NCBI RefSeq assembly: GCF_015207255.1
Contig: NZ_JADEXG010000007.1
Span: forward strand, 1-64,000
Length of the DNA stretch: 64,000 nucleotides
Direction: 5' to 3'
DNA from: Vasconcelosia minhoensis LEGE 07310
Lineage (GTDB): Bacteria; Cyanobacteriota; Cyanobacteriia; Phormidesmidales; Phormidesmidaceae
Below, in pieces: positions 24,703 through 33,878 of this stretch (positions are counted from its first letter, which is position 1; the number at the start of each line of letters is the position of its first letter). Under the pieces are notes generated by a model. The model had not been told where the DNA came from, ran no database searches, and worked only from the letters and a program-made list of their open reading frames with translations. The position numbers were made by a program, and so were the translations under genes.

Positions 24703-26155
24703 GCGACCATTCTTTTGGCCAGCGCTCTACTACGACCTTCGTTTGGGTAAAAAACTCGACCGCGTGGCTGCCCTGACCGTGCAGGTCGCCGAAGAAGCTT
24801 TCCTTCCAGCCGCTGAAGGGAAAAAACGCCATTGGGGCGGCGACACCGATGTTGATGCCGATGTTACCCGCCTCGGCCTCGTAGCGAAACTTGCGGGCGG
24901 CTGCGCCGCTGCTGGTAAACAGGCAGGCCATATTACCCCAGGGACTGCGGTTGACGAGCGCGATCGCGTCCTCGATCGTCTCCACCTGCATCAGCCCCAG
25001 CACCGGCCCAAAGATCTCCGTCTGGGCTAGCTCCCCATCTGGCTTCAGGTCTTGCAAAACGGTCGGGCCGATAAAGTTTCCAGCGGGCAGGCCCTGGGGC
25101 TGCCGTCCGTCTACCAGGGCAGTCGCCCCTTCCTCAAGGCCGGTCTGGATCAGCTGCTCGACGCGATCGCGGCTTTGGGGCGTAATCACCGGTCCCATCT
25201 GGACATCGTCCTCCAGGCCGTTGCCGACTTTGCGGGCGGCGGCGGCGGTTGCGATCGAATCGGCGAAGGACTTTCCGGCAGCTCCGACCGTTACCGCAAC
25301 TGAGGCGGCCAGGCAGCGCTGACCGGCACAGCCGAAGGCGCTATCTGCGGCAATCCGCGTCGTCATCTCCATATCGGCATCGGGCAGCACAATGATTGGA
25401 TTTTTGGCTCCGCCCTGGCACTGCACCCGCTTGCCCTCGGCGGCGGCCCGGCTGTAGATATAGCGAGCGACCGGGGAGGAGCCGACAAAGCTGATGGCCC
25501 GAATTGTCGGATGGTCGAGAATCGCATCGACCGTCTCCCGCGAGCCGTTGACCAAATTGATTACGCCTTTGGGCAGGTTGAGCTGGTCAATCAGGTTAAA
25601 AATCTTCTGCATTGTCAGCGGCACCTTTTCCGACGGCTTGACGATGTAGGTATTGCCGCAGGCCAGGGCATAGGGCATAAACCAGAAGGGGATCATGGCG
25701 GGGAAGTTGAAGGGCGCGATCGCGGCGGCTACGCCCAGCGGCTGCCGAATCATAAACTCATCAATGCCGCGAGCCACGTCTTCTAGATAAGTCCCCTGCA
25801 TCATCATCGGAATGCCGCAGGCCGTCTCTACGTTCTCAATCGCCCGCCGCAGCTCGCCCCGCGACTCTGCCAGAGTCTTGCCGGACTCGGTGGTAATGGT
25901 GCGAGCGATGTCCTCCAGGTTTTCCTCTAGCAAGAACTTTAGCCTGAACAGCGGCTGCACCCGCTGGGTCGGCGGCAGGCAACGCCAGTCGGGAAACGCT
26001 GCCTGAGCTGCCTGGGCCGCCTGATTGACCTCTTCGGCAGGCGACAGCGGTACCTGGGCCAGCCGCTCTGCCGTCGCTGGATTGACTACTAGCAGGGAAT
26101 CGGTCGCGCTAGAGGCCGTCCACTGGCCGTCGATGTAATTTTTCAGGGGAGTCAT
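24692..26155 (-). CDS. mmsA: CoA-acylating methylmalonate-semialdehyde dehydrogenase (MmsA family)
   Basis: MmsA enzymes oxidise methylmalonate or malonate semialdehyde to propionyl-CoA or acetyl-CoA with NAD+ and coenzyme A, in valine, beta-alanine and inositol breakdown. The 487-residue protein has an aldehyde dehydrogenase fold: the MmsA-like start [36 protein letters not shown], the QGGAKN motif near residue 247 that replaces the usual active-site Glu, and the catalytic Cys281 in GQRCLA. No other gene of valine or inositol catabolism is adjacent. Its last codons and stop lie in the 17-bp repeat array, so its 3' end may vary between strains. Confidence 0.88.
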   Translation of the reverse strand: MTPLKNYIDGQWTASSATDSLLVVNPATAERLAQVPLSPAEEVNQAAQAAQAAFPDWRCLPPTQRVQPLFRLKFLLEENLEDIARTITTESGKTLAESRGELRRAIENVETACGIPMMMQGTYLEDVARGIDEFMIRQPLGVAAAIAPFNFPAMIPFWFMPYALACGNTYIVKPSEKVPLTMQKIFNLIDQLNLPKGVINLVNGSRETVDAILDHPTIRAISFVGSSPVARYIYSRAAAEGKRVQCQGGAKNPIIVLPDADMEMTTRIAADSAFGCAGQRCLAASVAVTVGAAGKSFADSIATAAAARKVGNGLEDDVQMGPVITPQSRDRVEQLIQTGLEEGATALVDGRQPQGLPAGNFIGPTVLQDLKPDGELAQTEIFGPVLGLMQVETIEDAIALVNRSPWGNMACLFTSSGAAARKFRYEAEAGNIGINIGVAAPMAFFPFSGWKESFFGDLHGQGSHAVEFFTQTKVVVERWPKEWSRQF

Positions 26156-26353
26156 TGCAGATACGCCATATATAGGGGTATTAGTTTTATAAAAACGCTA
26201 GAAAAATCCCAGCTAAAGTGTTAGTCTCTGATCCTATAGCGCCCTGCCAGCATCTATCGAAATCTACAGGTAGAGGTTTGGACGCTTCATCTTACGCAAA
26301 AGGCTCTACATTTGGGCCGTCCCTTCACCACCCCGCCGCTACCTAAACGACCT

Positions 26354-29300
26354 ATGGTTCAAGAACTCAACCGGCTGCGCACTCAAGCTTCTTCTCAAGC
26401 TTCACGGGGACCGTTCCCAGCCAATGCGCCAGCGGCCCATCCCGTTTTCTATCGTACCTACAGTCGGCGTTTGGGCGATGGGCAGCGGGAAACCTGGGAT
26501 CAGGTGTGCGATCGCACCCTCACCGCCCTCACCCAGCTGGGGCAGCTCAACGCCGAAGAGCAGGCCCTGGTCGCACGAATGCAGCGAGAGCTAAAGGCCC
26601 TCCCGTCAGGGCGCTGGCTCTGGGTCGGCGGCACCGAATGGAGCAAAAATCCGCAGAACTTCTCAGGCGCTTATAACTGCACCAGCACCAACGTGGTGGA
26701 CTGGCGCGCCTTTGGCCTGATGATGGATCTGGCGATGATGGGCTGCGGTACAGGAGCGGTTCTAGAAGCTAAATATATCAACCAGCTTCCCGCTATTCGC
26801 AATCGGCTCAGGGTTTCGATGCGCGGCGGCATTGGGACGACGCCTGCGGCTGAGCGGCGAGAGACCACCGAGATTCGGATTGATGCCGACCAGAACCGGG
26901 CTGAGATCATTGCTGGCGACAGCCGCCAGGGCTGGGTGAAGTCCTATCAGGGGCTGCTGGAGCTATCGACCGATGAGCGCTTCAGCGGTGAAGGGGAAGT
27001 CGAGGTGGTGGTAGACCTGAGCGACATCCGCCCGGCGGGCGAAAAGCTGAAGGGCTTCGGCGGGGTTGCCAACCCGGTGAAGCTGCCTACCCTCTACCAG
27101 CGCTGCGCCAATATTCTGAATAAGGCTTTGGGCCGAAAGCTAAATTCGGTTGAGTGCTGCCTGCTGATCGACGAAGCGGCGGCCTGCGTGGTGGCGGGCA
27201 ACATCCGCCGCAGCGCCGGAATTCGTCAGTTTGATGGCCGGGATGAGCTCGCCGCCCAAGCCAAAGATAACCTCTGGCAGCAGGATGAAGCAGGCAACTG
27301 GCGCATCGACCCGGAGCGCGACTCGCTGCGGATGGCCAATCACACCCTGGTCTCCCACGAAAAGCCTTCGCTAGCAGACTGTGAAGCCTCGGTGCGGAAG
27401 CAGTTCTACTCCGGCGAAGGGGCGATGCAGTGGGCCAAGGAAGCCGAGCGACGGGCGCAGGGAGAAGGCCGCTACGGTCTGAATCCCTGTGTGACCGCTG
27501 ATACCTGGGTGCATACGGGCGACGGTCCGCGCCAGGTTAAAGAGCTAATCGGTCGGCAGCACAGCACCTACGTGAACGGAGAGCTCTTTAGCACGACCCC
27601 AGAAGGATTTTTCCTATCGGGTGAAAAGCCCGTGGTGAAGCTGACCACCCAGGAAGGCTATGAGCTCCGGCTGACCGAAAACCACCAGGTTCTAAAGGTA
27701 ACGGCTCAGACCCAGAAAAGACAGTATACCGAATGGGTTCCAGCGGGCGAACTCCGGCCCGGAGATACCGTTCTCCTACAGGACCATCGCCACCTTCAGG
27801 CTTGGGATGGCGCGGGCACCCAAGCAGAAGGATGGCTGCTCGGGAGTCTGGTTGGGGACGGCAGTCTGGCCGAAACCCAGTGGAATGACATCGGCATTCT
27901 TCGCTACTGGCAGGACTCTCAAGATGAGATGAGTCAACATGCGGTGCAGCTGTTGGCAACCGCCGTTGGCTACACCAAAAGGACCGCAGAAGTTCACTCT
28001 CACAAGCAGCTCAAGCATCGAGTCATCAATTCGACCGGCCTGGCCAAGCTAGCCGCTGATTTTGGCATCACTCGGACCCATAAAACCGTCACCCATGCCG
28101 TAGAGCGGGCTAGCTATGACTTTTATCGCGGTTTCCTGAGCGGAATATTTGACGCGGATGGCAGCGTCCAGGGAACCCAGCTCAAAGGGGTGAGCGTACG
28201 GCTGGCTCAGAGCAACTTGCCGAATCTACAAGCCGTTCAGAGAATGCTGTCTCGACTGGGGATCATCTCAAAAATTTATCCAGAAAGACGACAGGCAGGC
28301 TATCGAATGCTGCCAGACGCCCAGCGGCAACCGGCTGAGTATTACTGCCAGGCGCAGCATGAGCTGATCATCAGTAAGGACAATCTGCACCATTTCCAGC
28401 GGCTGATTGGCTTCCGCGAGCCTCAAAAAGCAGCCCGGCTAAGCGAGCTGCTGACCGGCTACAAACGTCAGCTGAATCGAGAGCGCTTTGCGGTCACCGT
28501 CCAGTCGATTGAGTCAGACGGCGTTGAGAAAGTCTATGACTGTACCGTACCGGGACCAGCCTGCTTTGATGCGAACGGGTTTGTGGCTCACAACTGCGGC
28601 GAAATCATCGGACAAAATTTTCACTGCAATCTGGCGGAAATTCATCTGAATCAGATTGACCCGGCAGACCACCAGGGCCAGGAGGATGCCTTTCGGGCGG
28701 GCGCGATCGCGGTTGCCGCTTTGCTCAACCATCGCTTCACCGAGCCGCGCTATCAGCAGTCTCGGGCAGAGGACCCGATTGTTGGCGTTTCCTTTACCGG
28801 CCTGTTTGACTTCTTTGTCAAAGCCTTTGGGGTTGAGTGGCTGCGCTGGTGGGAGGCCGGGCGGCCCGATACGGTCGCAGGGCTGGCGTTCAAGACGAAA
28901 GAGCAGGAATGCCTAAGCCGTTGGAAGCAAATTGTACATGAGACGGTTTGGGACTACTGCGATCGCCACGGCATCAAGCGTCCCAATCGCTGCACAACGG
29001 TGCAGCCCGCTGGCACCAAAAGCCTGCTCAGCGGCGCGTCTTCCGGCTGGCATCCGCCCAAGGCCCAGCGGTTTATCCGCCGGATTACCTTCCGCAAAGA
29101 TGACCCGGTGGCGATGGCCTGCATTGACTACGGCTATGCGGTCGTCCCGTCCCAGTCAGACAAGGACGAAAATGGCAACTTACTCACCGATCCCTTCGAC
29201 CCGCGCTGCACGGAATGGCTGGTCGAGCTGCCGGTCGAGGTGGAGTGGGCCAACCTGCCCGGTGCCGACGAAATCTCGATTGAGAAATTCTCGGCGCTGG

Positions 29301-29671
29301 CCCAGTTTGACTTCTACATGCAGGTGCAGAAGCACTACACCGCCCACAACACCTCGGCCACGATTGAGCTGCGGGAAACCGAGATCGAGCCGCTCAGCCA
29401 GCGCATTTATGACGCCATTCAAACCGATGAGGGCTACATCTCTGCTGCGCTGCTGGCCCGGTTTGATAACCTGCAAACCTTTCCTCGGCTGCCCTTTGAG
29501 CCGATTAGTAAAGACCAGTACGAGGCGCTCAACCGCGAGGTGGCCATTCGCCGCACCACGGAGGATTTCCACCAGGCCCTAGAACGCTATGACGCTGGCG
29601 AGCTGATCGAGGCGGGGCCTGCCGGCTGTGACTCAGACAAATGTTTGCTGCCCGAGAAGCAGCCCGATTAG
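26354..29671 (+). CDS. nrdJ: Adenosylcobalamin-dependent ribonucleoside-triphosphate reductase, with intein
   Basis: A class II ribonucleotide reductase, which makes deoxyribonucleotides with a radical generated from adenosylcobalamin and works with or without oxygen. The precursor has 1105 residues. Removing the intein (379-747) leaves 736, close to the monomeric Lactobacillus-type enzyme. Visible are YNCTSTNVVDW with the first redox Cys, MGCGTGAVLE, the NP-CGEI radical-site motif rebuilt by splicing, QPAGTKSLLSG, and a C-terminal CDSDKC pair for re-reduction. I prefer the ATG at 26354 to the TTG at 26312. I saw no B12-riboswitch signature in the 198 bases upstream. The enzyme stands alone. 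Confidence 0.95.
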   Translation: MVQELNRLRTQASSQASRGPFPANAPAAHPVFYRTYSRRLGDGQRETWDQVCDRTLTALTQLGQLNAEEQALVARMQRELKALPSGRWLWVGGTEWSKNPQNFSGAYNCTSTNVVDWRAFGLMMDLAMMGCGTGAVLEAKYINQLPAIRNRLRVSMRGGIGTTPAAERRETTEIRIDADQNRAEIIAGDSRQGWVKSYQGLLELSTDERFSGEGEVEVVVDLSDIRPAGEKLKGFGGVANPVKLPTLYQRCANILNKALGRKLNSVECCLLIDEAAACVVAGNIRRSAGIRQFDGRDELAAQAKDNLWQQDEAGNWRIDPERDSLRMANHTLVSHEKPSLADCEASVRKQFYSGEGAMQWAKEAERRAQGEGRYGLNPCVTADTWVHTGDGPRQVKELIGRQHSTYVNGELFSTTPEGFFLSGEKPVVKLTTQEGYELRLTENHQVLKVTAQTQKRQYTEWVPAGELRPGDTVLLQDHRHLQAWDGAGTQAEGWLLGSLVGDGSLAETQWNDIGILRYWQDSQDEMSQHAVQLLATAVGYTKRTAEVHSHKQLKHRVINSTGLAKLAADFGITRTHKTVTHAVERASYDFYRGFLSGIFDADGSVQGTQLKGVSVRLAQSNLPNLQAVQRMLSRLGIISKIYPERRQAGYRMLPDAQRQPAEYYCQAQHELIISKDNLHHFQRLIGFREPQKAARLSELLTGYKRQLNRERFAVTVQSIESDGVEKVYDCTVPGPACFDANGFVAHNCGEIIGQNFHCNLAEIHLNQIDPADHQGQEDAFRAGAIAVAALLNHRFTEPRYQQSRAEDPIVGVSFTGLFDFFVKAFGVEWLRWWEAGRPDTVAGLAFKTKEQECLSRWKQIVHETVWDYCDRHGIKRPNRCTTVQPAGTKSLLSGASSGWHPPKAQRFIRRITFRKDDPVAMACIDYGYAVVPSQSDKDENGNLLTDPFDPRCTEWLVELPVEVEWANLPGADEISIEKFSALAQFDFYMQVQKHYTAHNTSATIELRETEIEPLSQRIYDAIQTDEGYISAALLARFDNLQTFPRLPFEPISKDQYEALNREVAIRRTTEDFHQALERYDAGELIEAGPAGCDSDKCLLPEKQPD
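27488..28594 (+). mobile_element. Intein with LAGLIDADG homing endonuclease inside nrdJ
   Basis: A 369-residue protein intron. It starts with Cys (CVTADTWVHTGDG, block A), has the TENHQVLKV block-B histidine, and ends FVAHN before Cys+1 (block G with the His-Asn pair). Two dodecapeptide motifs of a DOD homing endonuclease lie between: GWLLGSLVGDGSL and FLSGIFDADGSV, each with its acidic residue. Both splice and endonuclease residues look intact. The insertion point is within NP/CGEI, so the +1 residue needed for splicing is the cysteine that becomes the thiyl radical in the enzyme. The reductase should therefore be inactive until splicing. Confidence 0.93.
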
Positions 29672-29767
29672 CCCGTAAGGGTCTAATCAGCGACTCTATT
29701 TGTTTTATCCGGAGCGTTTATCACCTCGGCGTAAAATCTCTTGTACCGATTTGGCGAAGCTGACTCG

Positions 29768-30301
29768 ATGCAAGAGATTCGATGGCTGAGGCGCGATCGC
29801 GCAAGCGGGTTTACACTGCTGGAAGTCCTGACCGTGATCGCAGCTATCGGCATCATGGCTGCCATCATGGCTCCGACCTGGTTTCGGTTTTTAGAAACCT
29901 GGCGGTTGAATGCGGCTCAGGATACGGTTTATCAGGGGATTCAGATGGCTCAGTCGAAGGCCCAGCAGAATCATAGATCCTGGGAATTTAGTATTCGTCA
30001 GGGCGCTAACGGGGTTGAATGGGCGACCCATGCAGAGAATGTGCCTATCAGTCAGTACCCTTGGCAGCCGCTGAATGCCAGCATCCAGTTAGACAGTGAG
30101 ACCAACTTCGCAACCCGGGGAGGAATCTCCTATGTGCGATTTGACCACAGGGGACATGTTCAGCACCGCCTGGGTCGAGTGACGCTAAACAGCAAACGGG
30201 TTTCCGATGTGAAGCGCTGCGTTATCGTATCTACTCTAATCGGGGCCACTCGAAAAGCGAAGGAGCAGCCCAGACCCAGTAATGGCAAGCTGTGCGACTA
30301 A
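29768..30301 (+). CDS. Orphan FimT/GspH-like pseudopilin
   Basis: A 177-residue pseudopilin with a basic leader, the prepilin cleavage site SGFTLLEVL, and the hydrophobic helix TVIAAIGIMAAIMAPTW. The globular domain ends with KRCVIVSTLIG and a last-residue Cys region, the same layout as the hps-operon pseudopilin at 11823-12362, so they are likely paralogues. I chose the ATG at 29768 over a TTG at 29741. No other pilus gene adjoins it. Proteins of this kind prime or tip type IV pili or pseudopili at the plasma membrane. Confidence 0.85.
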   Translation: MQEIRWLRRDRASGFTLLEVLTVIAAIGIMAAIMAPTWFRFLETWRLNAAQDTVYQGIQMAQSKAQQNHRSWEFSIRQGANGVEWATHAENVPISQYPWQPLNASIQLDSETNFATRGGISYVRFDHRGHVQHRLGRVTLNSKRVSDVKRCVIVSTLIGATRKAKEQPRPSNGKLCD

Positions 30302-30400
30302 CTGAGAAGGCCGGCAGCAGGCGCGATGCCCCCTTTGACAGATGAGAAACGGCTTGAGAGTTTTCACAATAACAGTGAAAACTCAATTGGGAGTACCCCT

Positions 30401-30631
30401 ATGGCTTTATCTGCATCAGACGTCATGAGCGATTTAGAATACGACTGGCTCAGCGTACTGCACAACAAAGCCCAGGCGATCCAAGCCTATGAAATCTATA
30501 TTCAAGATGCCAAGGCAGCTCAGTCTCAGCCCTGCGTCGAAATGTTTGAAAAGCTGATGGAGCAGGAGGCCGCGCAGATTAAAGAAGTGCGCAGCCACCT
30601 GATGTCAGTCATGCAGCACGGCAAAATGTAG
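30401..30631 (+). CDS. Small conserved cyanobacterial protein of unknown function
   Basis: A 76-residue acidic, helical protein with no recognised domain. It opens MALSASDVMSDLEYDWLSVLHNK, continues with an AIQAYEIYIQDAK helix, and ends in a helix rich in Glu and Lys. The single Cys lies in the middle. The start at 30401 is preceded by GGGAG at a suitable distance. An in-frame ATG at 30326 is possible but its added residues look random. It is convergent with the Tab2-like gene. Confidence 0.65.
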   Translation: MALSASDVMSDLEYDWLSVLHNKAQAIQAYEIYIQDAKAAQSQPCVEMFEKLMEQEAAQIKEVRSHLMSVMQHGKM

Positions 30632-30662
30632 CCTTTTTGGGCAGCGGTCAGAACAGCGACGT

Positions 30663-31505
30663 TTATGCCGCTGCCTGCAACAGCCAAAATCCGGTGTAGG
30701 TGACTCCGGCATCGTCTGGCTGCACCAGCAAAAAGTGCAGCCCCTGCGCCGCTTGCTTACGGTGCTCAAATATTTTTCCCGCCTCAGCGACCGTCTCATC
30801 CTCAAAGGTCGCCAAAATCCATCGGTCGGCCAGCCCCGCTTCTAAAATCAGGCCGTTTGGAGCCCCGGCGATGTATTCCAGCGTCACCGGCTGAGTAGCG
30901 GCCAGCCACTGGACCAAACGCATCGACTGGCGACCGCCATCAATCACTACGCCAGGAATCCGAACCGTACTCGGCAAACCCAGCTCAACTGGCATCAGCC
31001 AGGGTGGAATCGAGAGAATCGGTATCGGCTCCTGCTGAAAGCTGAGCAGATTGGTATTAGAAATCGCGGCAAAGCGCCAGCGATCGCCCATCAGCTGCTC
31101 CGGCATTGGCGCGGGTGGCGGTCGGTCAATCGCCAACGGCTGATAGGGTTCGTCGATATAGGTGTCCAGGTTGGGATACCAGGCCGTCCGCTGGCGCAGC
31201 CACTGCTTCAGGGTGGCGAGGTCGCGGCGGGGCTGTACCGATACGGGCAAATCGCGGCAGGCCACTTCTATCAGGGTCAGCGTCTGAGGCCGAAAGACTT
31301 CTATCCCCTCGGGCCAATACCCAGCTCGCTTATGGGCCAGCTGCAGCTGCTGCCTGAGCCATTGGGCATTGGCCTCACTTTGGGGGCAGAACTCGCCGTA
31401 GGTGAAGTCCATCACTGGGGCGCAGATTAGCAGCTCCCACAGCGGGTTGCCCTGCGCATCGCGCAGCGGTCGGCGATAGAAATCGACCTGCCAGGAAGGG
31501 CTCAT
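30663..31505 (-). CDS. Tab2/Atab2-family RNA-binding protein (DUF1092)
   Basis: Tab2 in Chlamydomonas and ATAB2 in Arabidopsis bind chloroplast mRNA and are needed for translation of photosystem I subunits. Cyanobacterial members are poorly studied. The 280-residue protein shows the family marks: WQVDFYRRPLRDAQGNPLWE at the N-terminus, EFCPQSEANAQWL, a central FRPQTLTLIEVACRDL segment, and a C-terminal region ending GFWLLQAA. Length is normal. The gene lies 5 bases after glgP on the same strand and is probably co-transcribed with it. A cytosolic, photosystem-related translation role is inferred from the family. Confidence 0.88.
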   Translation of the reverse strand: MSPSWQVDFYRRPLRDAQGNPLWELLICAPVMDFTYGEFCPQSEANAQWLRQQLQLAHKRAGYWPEGIEVFRPQTLTLIEVACRDLPVSVQPRRDLATLKQWLRQRTAWYPNLDTYIDEPYQPLAIDRPPPAPMPEQLMGDRWRFAAISNTNLLSFQQEPIPILSIPPWLMPVELGLPSTVRIPGVVIDGGRQSMRLVQWLAATQPVTLEYIAGAPNGLILEAGLADRWILATFEDETVAEAGKIFEHRKQAAQGLHFLLVQPDDAGVTYTGFWLLQAAA

Positions 31506-31510
31506 AGACT

Positions 31511-33685
31511 TCAGGCGATGACGCTGGCAAGCACAGGCTCCGGCGGCTCCGTGGGCTGGGGCAGATACATTTGGGTGACGTATTCGGCCACCATTCGGTC
31601 GGTGTTGAACCGGGGGGTAATGGTTCGGATGGAGGCTTTCATCATCCGCAGCCAGCCGCGCGAAAGACCGGCGCGATCGCGGCTATAGTACAGCCGAGCA
31701 ATATCGCGCTCTAGCAGCGTATAGAGCGATTCGGCATCGACCGCATCCTGCCGTTCGCGGTCGTCGGGCAGGGCTTCGCCAATCTCCCAGCCGTTGATGC
31801 CCGCCTGATAGCCTTCACACCACCAGCCGCTCTGTACGCTGAGATTGAGCACGCCGTTGAGCGCCGCCTTTTGGCCGCTGGTGCCAGAGGCTTCGAAGGT
31901 GCGGCGACAGGTGTTCAGCCAGAGGTCTACCCCCTGCACCATCAGCTTAGTGGTGTAGAGGTCGTAGTCTTCAATGAAGGCCACGCGATCGCGCAGGTCG
32001 GGATGTCGGCTCCACTCCATCAGCCGCTGAATAATCCGCTTGCCCTGATGGTCATCAGGGTGCGCCTTGCCTGCGAGAATGATCTGAATCGGTCGCTTGG
32101 AATGGGCTAGAATCCGGCTCATCCGCTGCAGGTCCCTAAAGATCAGGTCGCTCCGCTTGTAGGCGCTAAATCGACGGGCAAACCCAATCGTCAGCACCTG
32201 CGGATCGAGCAGGCGACCGACGGCGTTGATATCGTCATCCGCTTCTCCGCGAGCTTCGCGGGCCTGCCGTACCCGGTCGCGGGTATAGGCGACCAGCCGG
32301 GCTTTGAGAATACTGTGCCGATGCCAGAGGGCCTCGTTGGGAATCTCTTCAACCCGGTTCCACAGCTCTGTATTCGTCAGCTGGGTAGACCAGCCTCGCC
32401 CCAGATAGTCTTCGTAGAGGTCAGCCATCAGCGGTGCCACCCAGGTGCGGACGTGAATGCCGTTAGTGATATGGCCAATCGGCACCGCTTCGACCGGACG
32501 GTTTGGATAGAGCGCCTGCCACATCTGCCGGGAGACGTGGCCGTGCTGCCGACTGACGCCATTCGCGGCTCGGGTCAGCCGCAGGGCCAGGATTACCAGA
32601 CTAAAGGGCTCCCAGGGCTGATCCGGCTGCCGCGCCCCCAGGGCCAGAAATTCTTCGCGGGTCAGGCCCAGCTGCGGCCAGTAATGCGCAAAAAAGTCGG
32701 TCATCAGCTCGGCGGAAAAGACATTCCCTACTGGCACCGGCGTATGGGTAGTAAAGACGGTGAGATCGCGGACCAGGGCCTGAATTTGTTCAAACGACTG
32801 GCCCGTTTCCTCCCGCGTCTGCAGGGCAATCTCCAACAGGGCAAAGACCGCATGAACTTCATTCAAGTGATAGATCGAGGGCTCAATACCCAGCGCCTGG
32901 AGCACGCGCACCCCGCCAATGCCCAGCAGCACCTCCTGGGCCATTTGAGTGTCGAGGTCACCGCCATAGAGCCGCCCGGTCAGCGCTCGGGCAGCCGCAT
33001 CATTTTCGGGCAAATCAGTATCTAGCAGATAGAGGACGCTGCGGCCCACCTGGATTTGCCACACCTGCACCTTGACCAGTCGCTGGCGAATATTCACCTT
33101 GACCGTAATCGGCTGGCCATATTCATTACAGACCTTCTCCATCGGCAGCTGGGAAAAGTCGAGGTCCACGTAGTCGGCCTCTTGCCAGCCGCTGCGGTTA
33201 AGCCACTGGCGGAAATAGCCCTGCTTATACAGCAGCCCAATTCCCACCATCGGCAAACCCAGGTCAGAGGCCGACTTAAGGTGCCCCCCGGCCAACACCC
33301 CCAGGCCGCCGCAGTAAATCGGAATGGATTCGTGAATGCCAAACTCAATGCAGAAATAGGCTACTGGATGCTCGGGCGGAATCATCGGCGCGACCCGGCT
33401 GGCCCAGGTATTGTCTTCGTTCAGATAGCAGTCGAGCTGGTGCGATAGCCGGTACAGCCGTTTCAAATAGTGGGGATCTTCGGCCAGCTGCCACAGCCGC
33501 TCATGGGATACCGACTCCAGCAGCGCTACCGGATTGTGCCTACAGCACTGCCACAGCCCCGGATCGATGGCGCTAAACAACGCGACCCGGTCAGGCGTCC
33601 AGCTCCACCAGTAGTTGTAGGCAAAGTCGGCCAGCCGCCGCATTGGGTCAGGCAGCTTGGCTCGAAGTCGGCTGATAGATTCCAT
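31511..33685 (-). CDS. glgP: Alpha-glucan (glycogen) phosphorylase, short type
   Basis: Splits terminal glucose from glycogen with phosphate to give glucose 1-phosphate, mobilising carbon stores in the dark. The 724-residue protein belongs to the shorter bacterial alpha-glucan phosphorylase group. It has the N-terminal LADFAYNYWWSWTPD segment, YFCIEFGIHESIPIYCGGLGVLAGGHLKSASDLG, THTPVPVGNVF, and the pyridoxal-phosphate lysine in EASGTSGQKAALNGVLNLS. The usual Met before that lysine is Gln here. This form lacks the allosteric extensions of animal enzymes. It is followed closely by the Tab2-like gene and is divergent from avtA. Confidence 0.94.
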   Translation of the reverse strand: MESISRLRAKLPDPMRRLADFAYNYWWSWTPDRVALFSAIDPGLWQCCRHNPVALLESVSHERLWQLAEDPHYLKRLYRLSHQLDCYLNEDNTWASRVAPMIPPEHPVAYFCIEFGIHESIPIYCGGLGVLAGGHLKSASDLGLPMVGIGLLYKQGYFRQWLNRSGWQEADYVDLDFSQLPMEKVCNEYGQPITVKVNIRQRLVKVQVWQIQVGRSVLYLLDTDLPENDAAARALTGRLYGGDLDTQMAQEVLLGIGGVRVLQALGIEPSIYHLNEVHAVFALLEIALQTREETGQSFEQIQALVRDLTVFTTHTPVPVGNVFSAELMTDFFAHYWPQLGLTREEFLALGARQPDQPWEPFSLVILALRLTRAANGVSRQHGHVSRQMWQALYPNRPVEAVPIGHITNGIHVRTWVAPLMADLYEDYLGRGWSTQLTNTELWNRVEEIPNEALWHRHSILKARLVAYTRDRVRQAREARGEADDDINAVGRLLDPQVLTIGFARRFSAYKRSDLIFRDLQRMSRILAHSKRPIQIILAGKAHPDDHQGKRIIQRLMEWSRHPDLRDRVAFIEDYDLYTTKLMVQGVDLWLNTCRRTFEASGTSGQKAALNGVLNLSVQSGWWCEGYQAGINGWEIGEALPDDRERQDAVDAESLYTLLERDIARLYYSRDRAGLSRGWLRMMKASIRTITPRFNTDRMVAEYVTQMYLPQPTEPPEPVLASVIA

Positions 33686-33878
33686 AGAATACTGAGACTA
33701 TTGCTCTAGTAGAGCGGACGGTGTTGGGAGCAGCTCCCGCTAACAGGATAACCCTGCTCAACCCCTACCGGCGTATGAATTAATCTAGGGGATTTTCTGC
33801 CCGCGGTAAACCTTGGACCGACGCCCAGAGGTATAGTTAAGCGGCGTGCTTTAAACTCCAGTGCTATCGGCTTTGCCT

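Noticed and set aside
26156-26353. Cobalamin riboswitch in front of the B12-dependent reductase
   Set aside because: I looked for the conserved B12-box sequence (GCCACTG) and did not find it in the 198 bases upstream.
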